From positions 1-8,027 of the forward strand of contig CALCPB010000294.1 of assembly GCA_937897665.1 (NCBI GenBank): a stretch of 8,027 nucleotides of DNA. The letters run 5' to 3'. The notes below the pieces were generated by a model, which worked only from the letters and a program-made list of their open reading frames with translations, was not told where the DNA came from and ran no database searches. This DNA comes from an uncultured Halomicronema sp. GTDB lineage: Bacteria; Cyanobacteriota; Cyanobacteriia; Phormidesmidales; Phormidesmidaceae. The position numbers and the translations under genes are program-made. Positions within the stretch are counted from its first letter, which is position 1; each line of letters starts with the position of its first letter. Of this stretch, positions 1 to 6,365 are shown piece after piece.

Positions 1-10
1 CCGTAAAGTT

Positions 11-1180
11 ATGCAAATCTACCTGGATTACAGCGCCACCACGCCGACTCGACCTGAGGCGATCTCGGCTATGCAGGCCGCCCTGCACGAGCAGTGGGGC
101 AATCCATCGAGTTTGCATGAGTGGGGCAATCGGTCGGCCACCGTGCTAGAGCTGGCGCGGGCTCAGGTTGCCAGCTTGCTGAATGCGGCGGCTGACCGAT
201 TGGTGTTTACGGCTGGGGGCACCGAAGCCGACAATCTAGCCATTATGGGGGTGGCGCGCCGCTATCGCACCCCGCAGCATTTGATTGTGTCCAGTGTCGA
301 GCATTCGGCGATCGCCGAACCCGCACGATTTTTAGCCACTCAGGGCTGGGATGTGACTTGGCTACCGGTCGACCGGTTAGGACGGGTCAGTCCAGATGAG
401 TTAGCCGCGGCCATTCAACCCAATACGGTGCTGGCCTCAGTAATCTACGGCCAGAGTGAAGTGGGGACGCTGCAGCCCATTGCCGAACTAGCGGCGATCG
501 CCCAACGTCGTGGCGTGTTATTTCACACCGACGCGGTGCAGGTGGCGGGCCGGTTACCGCTAGATGTGCAAACGCTGCCGGTTGATTTGCTATCGCTATC
601 GAGTCACAAGCTGTACGGCCCACCAGGAGTCGGAGCGCTGTACGTGCGTCCGGGCGTCGATCTGCTGCCGCTGCTTGGTGGTGGTGGCCAAGAGGGGGGC
701 TTACGCTCTGGTACCCAAGCGCTGCCTAACCTGGCCGGTTTTGGCGTCGCCGCTGAACTCGCTGCGCGCGAGATGCCCTCCGAAACGGTGCGCCTGATTC
801 AGCTGCGCGATCGCCTATTGGCCCAGGTCACCGCCATTTCCGGTGTAGAAGTCACGGGTGACCCCCGCGATCGCCTGCCGCACCACGCCAGCTTTTGCGT
901 CACCGCTGCCGATGGCGACACCGTCAGTGGCAAAACGCTAGTGCGCCAGATGAATTTGGCGGGCATTGGCATCAGCGCCGGGTCGGCTTGCCATAGTGGT
1001 AAGCTAAGTCCCAGCCCGATTTTGAAGGCGATGGGGTATCGCGATCGCGCCGCCCTCTGCGGCATTCGCCTCACTTTGGGAAGACACACCACCGCCGCCG
1101 ACATTGACTGGACGGCTCTGGTATTGCGTCAGGTTTTAGACCGCACGCTGCCGCGTTTGACCCCTGCCCACGTTGCTTAA
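11..1180 (+). CDS. Cysteine desulfurase, group I (NifS/IscS-like)
   Basis: PLP enzyme that removes sulfur from L-cysteine, leaving alanine and an enzyme persulfide used for Fe-S clusters and thiolated cofactors or tRNA; expected in the cytoplasm. The 389 residues match family length. The start fits the family N-terminus (IYLDYSATTP). Visible active-site residues: T71 in GGTEADN, H98 (SVEHSA) stacking on PLP, D174 and Q177 (HTDAVQ), Schiff-base lysine K200 (SSHK), the GLRSGT loop at 230-235, and catalytic C327 in GSACHSGKLSPSP, whose loop length fits group I rather than SufS. One oddity: the usual NNE(I/V)G motif reads GQSEVG (147-152), so the Asn that contacts the PLP ring oxygen is Ser149. 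The frame is open to the left edge only 10 bases upstream, so a longer N-terminus cannot be formally excluded. Five HIP1 sites lie inside. The downstream gene starts 23 bp later and is probably cotranscribed. Cyanobacteria carry several paralogs, so I give no symbol. Confidence 0.93.
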   Translation: MQIYLDYSATTPTRPEAISAMQAALHEQWGNPSSLHEWGNRSATVLELARAQVASLLNAAADRLVFTAGGTEADNLAIMGVARRYRTPQHLIVSSVEHSAIAEPARFLATQGWDVTWLPVDRLGRVSPDELAAAIQPNTVLASVIYGQSEVGTLQPIAELAAIAQRRGVLFHTDAVQVAGRLPLDVQTLPVDLLSLSSHKLYGPPGVGALYVRPGVDLLPLLGGGGQEGGLRSGTQALPNLAGFGVAAELAAREMPSETVRLIQLRDRLLAQVTAISGVEVTGDPRDRLPHHASFCVTAADGDTVSGKTLVRQMNLAGIGISAGSACHSGKLSPSPILKAMGYRDRAALCGIRLTLGRHTTAADIDWTALVLRQVLDRTLPRLTPAHVA

Positions 1181-1203
1181 ATCCGCTGCCCTAAGTTAAC
1201 CCT

Positions 1204-1929
1204 ATGACTGCTGTCCCCCGAAGTATCGAAGCCGCCGTCGAGCAGGCTAAAACTGCGACCCGTGCCGCCATTGAGGCAGGCATTCCACGCATTGTGGTTG
1301 ATCTCAACATTCCCGAACTGAAGGCACTGCCCATCGCCGAGCAATTTTACCCCGTACTAGCAGAGCTGGGGTTGAGTTTTAAGGTGTATTTTCCTGATGC
1401 TGGGGCCGCCGCCCTGGCCCGCCGCGATTGGCAAGATCCGGCCTTTAGCATTCGCGGCATCAATGAGTTTAAGGGGCGCTTAGAGCCAGAGGATGAGGCT
1501 TGCCTGGTGATTGAGCCCTCTGCGGTTGAGGTCAATGAGGTTGAAGCACTGTGCAATGAGGCCACGGGCAAATACGTCGTGCTGCTCAATCCCAAGCTCG
1601 AAGATATTGCCGTGGTAGGTATCGGTTACACGGCCCGCCAGCTGCGCGATCGCTTTTTGAGCACGTTGGAATCTTGCTATTATCTGCAGCCGCTAGAGGG
1701 CGCGACGCTACTTCGCGTTTATCCGGGGCCGTGGCAGGTCTGGGGCGAGACTGAGGACGATGATTACGAACTGCTGGGCGAGTTTGCCCAGAAGCCTTCA
1801 GGCGAAGAAATGGCCAATCTCTTTGCGGATGAGGAAGCGCAAGCCGGTGATGGCACCAGCCCCACTCGACCGAAAAAGGGCGGCCTCTTCGCCGAATTAG
1901 GACAATTCATTCGGGCTTTGACCCAATAG
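1204..1929 (+). CDS. DUF1995 family protein (LPA3-like)
   Basis: A 241-residue soluble protein that I recognise as DUF1995, a family of cyanobacteria and plastids. From memory it includes plant LPA3, a photosystem II assembly factor; the biochemical function of the bacterial members is not established. Supporting features are the N-terminal helix beginning PRSIEAAVEQAK, then IPRIVVDLNIPELK (27-40), the central strand VVLLNPKLED (125-134), and the conserved-looking block YYLQPLEGATLLRVYPGPW (159-177). No signal peptide or membrane helix is visible. The C-terminus changes character: an acidic stretch (183-213), then a Ser/Pro/Lys linker, then a short amphipathic tail ending at residue 241. The start lies 23 bp after the cysteine desulfurase stop and lacks a clear Shine-Dalgarno. 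The tight spacing suggests one operon. The family call is from pattern recognition, not a profile search. Confidence 0.8.
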   Translation: MTAVPRSIEAAVEQAKTATRAAIEAGIPRIVVDLNIPELKALPIAEQFYPVLAELGLSFKVYFPDAGAAALARRDWQDPAFSIRGINEFKGRLEPEDEACLVIEPSAVEVNEVEALCNEATGKYVVLLNPKLEDIAVVGIGYTARQLRDRFLSTLESCYYLQPLEGATLLRVYPGPWQVWGETEDDDYELLGEFAQKPSGEEMANLFADEEAQAGDGTSPTRPKKGGLFAELGQFIRALTQ

Positions 1930-1953
1930 GCGTGACTCGTTCTGGAAAATCTT

Positions 1954-2376
1954 TTAGTCAAACGAAGCTAGAGACAGGATCAACGCAACCGAAGCAAGCA
2001 TAAACACCACAATAAAAATCAGACCGAGTGCTGTTAGCCGACGACTGAATCGAACAAAGTCAGACAGCCTTTTACTGAGTTGCCGATCCCCCATACCCCG
2101 AGCGCTTTTAGCCATTTCAGCAAGTGGCTTCGCACTATTATGAGCCTTGGAATAAAAGACTCCCACATCAGGCTTGCGACGAACTTGCTCATAGAGATTG
2201 AGATGATGCTCTCTCAGATAGGACATCATTTTTCGATATTGTCTGAGATAGATCAGATTGAAGAGCATGATCGCTGTCATGAACAGGACTGCTAGAAGAA
2301 TAAATCCAATTGCAATTACCGTCTCGCCAATCCGAATCTGTTTCTCTAAGACTGAAATACTGGCTAGGTAAGTCAT
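1954..2376 (-). CDS. Small two-helix membrane protein of unknown function
   Basis: I do not recognise this 140-residue protein. It has two hydrophobic segments, about 19-43 (ETVIAIGFILLAVLFMTAIM and on) and 115-136 (TALGLIFIVVFMLASVALIL). Between them is a strongly basic segment (RQYRK at 45-49, RR at 66-67, many Lys/Arg up to 113). By the positive-inside rule the 70-residue loop faces the cytoplasm and both ends face outward. There is no signal peptide and no catalytic motif. The gene converges on the DUF1995 gene with a 24 bp gap. Its DNA is AT-richer (about 38-47% GC in lines I counted, against about 60% in the neighbours) and has no HIP1 site, which hints at relaxed selection or later acquisition. 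No Shine-Dalgarno precedes the ATG; a possible promoter is listed at 2397-2425. It reads as a real gene because of its membrane topology and its intact 423-base frame. Confidence 0.7.
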   Translation of the reverse strand: MTYLASISVLEKQIRIGETVIAIGFILLAVLFMTAIMLFNLIYLRQYRKMMSYLREHHLNLYEQVRRKPDVGVFYSKAHNSAKPLAEMAKSARGMGDRQLSKRLSDFVRFSRRLTALGLIFIVVFMLASVALILSLASFD

Positions 2377-2396
2377 AGCGCATCGTATAGTTCAGA

Positions 2397-2425
2397 ATTA
2401 AGTCTCTCTACAATTCTCAGCTCAA
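2397..2425 (-). promoter_or_regulatory. Candidate sigma-70 promoter for the small membrane protein gene
   Basis: Minus-strand TTGAGC (2425-2420), a 17-base spacer, then CTTAAT (2402-2397). Each hexamer matches consensus at 4 of 6 positions. The -10 ends 20 bases before the ATG at 2376, giving a very short leader, which fits the missing Shine-Dalgarno. This is pattern inference only. Confidence 0.3.
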
Positions 2426-2613
2426 CCACTCTGGCAAATCGCAACAAATGGCAAGAAACTGGTCCCTTGCGCACCGACCTGCCTTGTTGTCTTTAATCTC
2501 ACTCCTGATCTGCCAGGACCTTATGGCATGTGAGTTTTCAGGACTGTTAGCCTCTGCTCATAATGGCGATCACAATCAGCCATCCTTTTGGCAGGCTTGA
2601 GGAATGCCAGTCT

Positions 2614-3273
2614 TTACGGCTCTAACTCGGCAAATGCCCGTACCGGAAAGGTGCCAAAGCCTTTTATTTTGACTGGCACCGCATAGAACTTGAAGCCACT
2701 CACAGGCACCGCCTGCAAATTACACATGTGTTCCACGATGAGGATTTCTGCGCCTAATAGTGTTGAGTGCACCGGGCGTTCTTTCCCACTGGAATCATCA
2801 ATGTTGTATGCATCTATGCCGACGAGTTTAGCGCCGCGATCGCGCAGGTAAATGGCAGCGACATCTGTGAGAAATTGATGCCCCTCGTAGTATTCCTCCG
2901 TGTTCCAATATCTCGACCAATTGGTTTTCACCAGCACCGCTTTATCGCGGACTTCTAAATTGGCAAAGGCTGCTTGATCGATGGCTTTCACCTCTTCGTC
3001 AATCACCACTTTGATGCCCTCAAGACTTGCGAGTGATTCCAACGTGAGCTCAGACAGATCTTTGCCATCTTCGTAGCGATGAAACGGGGAATCTAGATAG
3101 GTGCCGGTATTTGAGCACATCTCGATTTTGCCAATTTGAAACGTGGTGCCTTCGGCATAGTGTTTTTTCGAGTCTTCTCGACTTAAGTAGTCGCAAATAA
3201 TAGGGGCTGGCAATCCCTTATAGGTGATGAGGCCATCTTCAACGGTATGGCTGAGATCGATCAGCTTTTTCAT
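2614..3273 (-). CDS. Cyclase family protein (PF04199, kynurenine-formamidase-like fold)
   Basis: A 219-residue cytoplasmic protein of the cyclase/KynB-like family of metal-dependent hydrolases. Recognisable parts are the N-terminal IDLSHTVEDG (5-14), where the family usually has a DLSxxi motif; the metal-site region SNTGTYLDSPFH (54-65); VGIDAYNIDD (151-160), equivalent to the family GiDxxSxD; and the C-terminal VHSTLLGAEILIVEHMCNL (168-186), keeping H169 and E181. The usual metal motif is HxGTHxDxPxH. Here its first two histidines are N55 and Y59, while D61 and H65 remain. Either this subfamily uses another metal set or the substrate differs, so kynurenine formamidase activity should not be assumed. 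The start is the first Met, with only a weak GAGA upstream. The gene lies 147 bp after the GNAT gene on the same strand and has one HIP1 site. It could sit at the end of a cbiA-GNAT transcript or have its own promoter (a TATAAA box lies at 3354-3359, with no convincing -35). Confidence 0.85.
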   Translation of the reverse strand: MKKLIDLSHTVEDGLITYKGLPAPIICDYLSREDSKKHYAEGTTFQIGKIEMCSNTGTYLDSPFHRYEDGKDLSELTLESLASLEGIKVVIDEEVKAIDQAAFANLEVRDKAVLVKTNWSRYWNTEEYYEGHQFLTDVAAIYLRDRGAKLVGIDAYNIDDSSGKERPVHSTLLGAEILIVEHMCNLQAVPVSGFKFYAVPVKIKGFGTFPVRAFAELEP

Positions 3274-3420
3274 TTAATGATTCTCACAAAGTCGGCGACA
3301 TAAATCGATCATGCTGGTCAGAGTGGGCTGCATCTTAAGTGGTCGGGCAAGAGTTTATACCGCGATCGCGCCCAGCCAGTCTCTCCTGATTGTCGTTTCA
3401 AGCCGCTTGAGAAGTCAGCT

Positions 3421-3978
3421 TTAAACGTAGATCTTTTCAAAACAATGCACCTCAGGCGCATCTTCCCGTGGTCCCAAATCAACCCAGCCATGGCTTTGGT
3501 AAAACCTCAGGGCCACTCGATTCGTTGGGCTGACGCTTAGTCGGGCAGAACGGCAACCCAGTTCTCTTAGAAAAGTCGCTGCGTGTTGCTCTAACTGTTG
3601 TCCCAGCCCTTGACCCCGAAATTCTGGAATCAAATAAAATAAGTGGACATAACCCACGCGGAAATCGTGTTTCCAGCGCCCCATCTCAATTTGTCCAATA
3701 ATCTGATTGTCATGCCAGGCATGAACACAACTGTGCGGCAGTGTCTTCATCTTTTGCTCTAGCCAATGCAGATACGTAGCGACGCCGTCGCCATCCATTT
3801 CATAAAACAGATCGGCTGAACCAAAGCTACAAACAAAGGAATCGGCTCTGAATTCAACACACTGATCGCGATGTTTAGTGAGATTAATGGGCCTAAATTC
3901 CAGCATAAAATCCGCGAGGTGACGGCTCTGAAACGCCATGAGCGGCAATCCCATGAGCCTATCTGGCTCTTCTCTCAT
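3421..3978 (-). CDS. GNAT family N-acetyltransferase
   Basis: An acetyl-CoA-dependent N-acyltransferase of unknown substrate. Motif A is clear at 111-135: a hydrophobic strand VHLFYLIPEF, then the pyrophosphate-binding RGQGLG (121-126) and a helix. Motif B follows at 147-165 (LSVSPTNRVALRFYQSHGW), with the Asn and Tyr common in the family. The N-terminal part has EFRADSFVCSFG (42-53), which I associate with a GNAT subgroup but cannot tie to a substrate. The 185-residue length assumes the first ATG. M9, M14 and M25 (start at 3906) are alternatives, and the sequence from M25 (MLEFRPINL) looks most like a normal GNAT N-terminus, so the first 24 residues may be untranslated. No strong Shine-Dalgarno settles it. 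The gene begins 49 bp after the cbiA stop on the same strand and may be cotranscribed with it, but no functional link is evident. Confidence 0.85.
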   Translation of the reverse strand: MREEPDRLMGLPLMAFQSRHLADFMLEFRPINLTKHRDQCVEFRADSFVCSFGSADLFYEMDGDGVATYLHWLEQKMKTLPHSCVHAWHDNQIIGQIEMGRWKHDFRVGYVHLFYLIPEFRGQGLGQQLEQHAATFLRELGCRSARLSVSPTNRVALRFYQSHGWVDLGPREDAPEVHCFEKIYV

Positions 3979-3991
3979 CTTGCCTGATCGG

Positions 3992-4016
3992 CGAGATCTG
4001 TGAACGGTTAATCTCG
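3992..4016 (-). repeat. Short inverted repeat between cbiA and the GNAT gene
   Basis: Perfect 6-base arms CGAGAT / ATCTCG (3992-3997 and 4011-4016) around a 13-base loop, inside the 49 bp gap. No T-run follows on the minus strand, so it is not a standard terminator. It could be a weak mRNA hairpin or chance. Confidence 0.25.
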
Positions 4017-4027
4017 TGGCGATTGAG

Positions 4028-5419
4028 TTACGAATGGTCGCGATCGCACCGTTTGATAAATCGTTTGGGCAATGCCGGTTGGGCGCCCCAATGGAGATGC
4101 ACGTAAGATGCGTGGATGGAGGTGCTGCCCCAACCTTCTGTTCCTACTGAGATCGCGGTTGCGTCAAGTAGAGGATAGGCGCTCAGAGTACATAGAGGCT
4201 CGACAGGCAGAGGCGCGATCGCCGAGCGGTGAAATTCGTGGCCCCAAAACTGTTGACCGGGCACCACGAGCGGGCTGGTCTGCTGCACCGTCACTTGGCG
4301 ATAGCCCAGCGTCAGCTTGCCGGTCATGGTAGTCGTTGTCGGTAGCGCCCCCACCATCGGCCAGACGTGCCCCTCAAAATCGACCAGCGATTCACAGAGA
4401 TACATCAGCCCGCCACATTCGGTATAGGTAGGTAGACCCGCTGCAACCTGCTGGGCGATCGCCGCTCGCATGGGCAGATTATGTGACAGCTCTGCGGCAA
4501 ACATTTCTGGAAAGCCGCCGCCAAGCCAGAGCCCGCTCAGATCAGGGGGTAAGGCGTCATCCGTGAGGGGACTAAAGGGCACCAGTTCAGTGCCCAGACG
4601 AGTCAGAATTTTGAGATTATCTTCGTAGTAAAAGTTGAAGGCGCGATCGCGGGCGATGCCGATACGGATCTTTCTAGTGGATGATCGTTGAGGATGGTGG
4701 GATTGCGAGGTCTCCACAATTGTCGTTGTGGGGGAATCCGTTGCCGGTTGCCAGATCTTCTCCAACGCCTGCCAGTCAAAGCACCGTTGCCCCAGCGTCG
4801 CGAGATGGCGAAATCGCTCGGGCAAATCGGACAGTTCATCGGTCGGCACCAGGCCCAAATGGCGATCGGGTTGGGTGACGGCATCGTCTCGCCGCAGTAT
4901 GCCCAGCACGGGCAACCGCAGCGCGGCAATCGCCGCTTTGAGCATTGCCAGATGACGATCACTGCCGACTCGATTGAGCACAACCCCGGCAATATGGAGG
5001 CGGTCATCTAGCGTTTGGTAGCCGTGGACAATGGCCGCTAGTGATCGCGACAAGCGCGCACAATCCACCACCAAAATAACGGGACAGTTCAACAGACGCG
5101 CCACATGGGCCGTGCTGGCCCAGTCAGTGCCGCCGGCGCCATCAAACAGCCCCATCACCCCTTCGACCACGGCATAGTCAGTCGCGGCACTGTGCTGCTG
5201 AAAGCATTGCTGAACGTAGGTTTCGGAGGTTAATACAGGGTCTAGGTTGTAGGCCGGACGCCCGGTAATCGCCCGGTGAAACATCGGGTCAATATAGTCT
5301 GGGCCGACCTTGAACGCCTGCACCGATGTGCCGCGCGATCGCAGGGTCGAGAGCAGCGCCATTGTCACCGTTGTTTTGCCCGAGCCGCTGCGATCGCCCG
5401 CAATGATCACTCCACCCAT
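4028..5419 (-). CDS. cbiA: Cobyrinate a,c-diamide synthase
   Basis: ATP- and glutamine-dependent amidation of the a and c side-chain carboxylates of cobyrinate, a step in cobalamin (or cyanobacterial pseudocobalamin) synthesis; cytoplasmic. The 463 residues match family length. The N-terminal synthetase domain has the P-loop GDRSGSGKTT (8-17), FKVGPDYIDPMFH (36-48) and VVEGVMGLFDG (84-94). A low-complexity Ser/Thr/His linker (about 227-249) leads to the class-I glutamine amidotransferase domain: ARDRAFNFYY (256-265), LGGGFPE (299-305), nucleophile C335 in TECGGLMYL, GHEFHRS (393-399), and H441 in ASYVHLHW. All key residues are present, so the enzyme looks functional. The start is firm: an in-frame TGA lies two codons upstream, and AGGA sits 6 bases before the ATG. 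Six HIP1 sites lie inside. The neighbours are not cobalamin genes. No B12-box (GCCACTG-like) is seen in the 5' region, so riboswitch control is not supported. The symbol cobB is used for the aerobic-pathway homolog. Confidence 0.95.
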   Translation of the reverse strand: MGGVIIAGDRSGSGKTTVTMALLSTLRSRGTSVQAFKVGPDYIDPMFHRAITGRPAYNLDPVLTSETYVQQCFQQHSAATDYAVVEGVMGLFDGAGGTDWASTAHVARLLNCPVILVVDCARLSRSLAAIVHGYQTLDDRLHIAGVVLNRVGSDRHLAMLKAAIAALRLPVLGILRRDDAVTQPDRHLGLVPTDELSDLPERFRHLATLGQRCFDWQALEKIWQPATDSPTTTIVETSQSHHPQRSSTRKIRIGIARDRAFNFYYEDNLKILTRLGTELVPFSPLTDDALPPDLSGLWLGGGFPEMFAAELSHNLPMRAAIAQQVAAGLPTYTECGGLMYLCESLVDFEGHVWPMVGALPTTTTMTGKLTLGYRQVTVQQTSPLVVPGQQFWGHEFHRSAIAPLPVEPLCTLSAYPLLDATAISVGTEGWGSTSIHASYVHLHWGAQPALPKRFIKRCDRDHS

Positions 5420-5599
5420 ACATCATCCTGAGGCTCCTGATCTTGTTGTCAGGAGGGCTAACTTTGTTAACCATACTGCCAGGCTGAGGCTCTATGTCTG
5501 GGGGCGTGGCCCGAACGGGGTGATGTCTGGTGTTGAAGGCGATGAGTCGTTAATGGATGACATTCCCTCAAGAGCAATGTGTGATCGCCAATTCATGCC

Positions 5600-5627
5600 A
5601 AAAAAAAGGACGTCCGAAGACGTCCTT
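5600..5627 (-). terminator. Intrinsic terminator of the psaF-psaJ-psaL operon
   Basis: Read on the minus strand: a perfect 9-bp stem AAGGACGTC / GACGTCCTT (5627-5619 and 5614-5606) with a UUCG tetraloop (5618-5615), followed by T residues down to 5600, eight T in a row counting the last two of the stem. It begins 24 bases after the psaL stop. UUCG is an unusually stable loop, so this should be a strong terminator. The plus-strand orientation has only two T after the stem, so it works in one direction. Confidence 0.93.
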
Positions 5628-5651
5628 CAATCAGAGGTTTTGGAATGGAAC

Positions 5652-6134
5652 TTAGCTATGGCCACCCGAGACGACCGCCAAGAGGGTCGGCATGTTAGCA
5701 GCCAAAAGATAGGCAAAGGTCGCGCCACCAATGCCGCCGATCAAAAAGCCACCGGCAAACTCGCTCCAACCTTCATCGGTCGAAAAGTCTTTAGGTGGAT
5801 TGAAAGGCGTCGTCGTGTTAGACACGGCTGGGTTGACCCCCGCGCCAGAATAAATCGACAGACAGGCGGTCAAGATGACCACCAGGGAAGCTGCTCCGAG
5901 CAGCCCTGCCAACCCTGGAATATCAGAATCCCGCAGGGGGCCAAGCAAAGCAAAGGGGCCATATAGCAAGTACCCGTGGGCCATGCCAATTTCGAGTCCC
6001 CGACGCTGGGGAGACAGCCCTTTGCGATAAGCAGGCAAATTTCCAATAAAGGCTTTGGTAAAGCCGGAAGAATTGAGCGGAGTTTCCAGATTACCAATCT
6101 GGGGATCCCCCGCTGCAGTAATGGCGTCAGACAT
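5652..6134 (-). CDS. psaL: Photosystem I reaction center subunit XI (PsaL)
   Basis: Thylakoid membrane subunit at the oligomer interface of photosystem I; it binds chlorophyll and carotenoid and holds PSI monomers together. The 160 residues show the family core GNLPAYRKGLSPQRRGLEIG (31-50), MAHGYLLYGPF (51-61) and LGPLRDSD (64-71), with E48 and H53 at the usual chlorophyll-ligand positions. Three membrane segments lie at about 46-66, 73-98 and 124-155. The second loop (99-123) is long and Pro/Thr-rich, with TTTPFNPPKDF (107-117). It resembles the Anabaena form, not the shorter Thermosynechococcus loop, and the C-terminus ends SGGHS rather than with the trimer-type tail. From memory, this loop type goes with tetrameric or dimeric PSI. 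An AGGAGA site lies 10 bases before the ATG. The gene is last in the psaF-psaJ-psaL operon, 69 bp after psaJ, and no psaI lies before the terminator. Confidence 0.97.
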   Translation of the reverse strand: MSDAITAAGDPQIGNLETPLNSSGFTKAFIGNLPAYRKGLSPQRRGLEIGMAHGYLLYGPFALLGPLRDSDIPGLAGLLGAASLVVILTACLSIYSGAGVNPAVSNTTTPFNPPKDFSTDEGWSEFAGGFLIGGIGGATFAYLLAANMPTLLAVVSGGHS

Positions 6135-6203
6135 GTTTTTGAGCTCTCCTACTCACAGTGATGAACAGACCACAGCAAAGATTTTTAACCCGACAGTGAC
6201 ACC

Positions 6204-6329
6204 TTAGGGGTGCAGCAACAAATCAGGGAAGAATCGATTGAACTCAATCAAAATGCCTGCTGTGACGACCATCCAAACAGTCGCAAGGACAGGAGCCGTC
6301 GACAAATAAGTCAGAAAGTTTTTACTCAT
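6204..6329 (-). CDS. psaJ: Photosystem I reaction center subunit IX (PsaJ)
   Basis: A 41-residue single-helix thylakoid protein that packs against PsaF at the outer edge of PSI and binds chlorophyll and carotenoids. The translation starts [20 protein letters not shown], has one membrane helix (about 10-30) and ends DLLLHP. The order [12 protein letters not shown], then [14 protein letters not shown], is the PsaJ signature. E29 and H40 correspond to the usual chlorophyll-contact positions. Length is normal for PsaJ (about 40). A good ribosome site, GGAGAG, lies 5 bases before the ATG. The gene starts 36 bp after the psaF stop, the standard psaF-psaJ pairing, and is followed by psaL. It is easily missed by length-filtered gene finding. 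Confidence 0.97.
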   Translation of the reverse strand: MSKNFLTYLSTAPVLATVWMVVTAGILIEFNRFFPDLLLHP

Positions 6330-6365
6330 GGGTGCTCTCCACCGAGCGTGAACATAGCGAAGTGT

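Noticed and set aside
2448..2600. A 50-codon plus-strand frame in the gap between the membrane protein and cyclase genes, with a hydrophobic N-terminal part resembling a signal peptide.
   Set aside because: It has no ribosome site, no good lipobox (LLIC), no recognisable family, and its length is easily reached by chance. Kept only as a candidate for a conservation check.
2560..2613. Terminator hairpin after the cyclase gene (AGCCTGCC-AAAA-GGATGGCT on the minus strand).
   Set aside because: The stem has a two-base internal mismatch and no T-run follows, so it falls below a supportable terminator.
5420..5599. Cobalamin riboswitch ahead of cbiA.
   Set aside because: No B12-box like GCCACTG and no matching fold were seen in the 180 bases upstream of the cbiA start; only short GC-rich complementary words are present.
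5310..5966. A 218-codon plus-strand open frame.
   Set aside because: It runs antisense across the cbiA start, the terminator and psaL, and its composition is Arg/Gln-rich shadow sequence. The minus-strand genes are certain.
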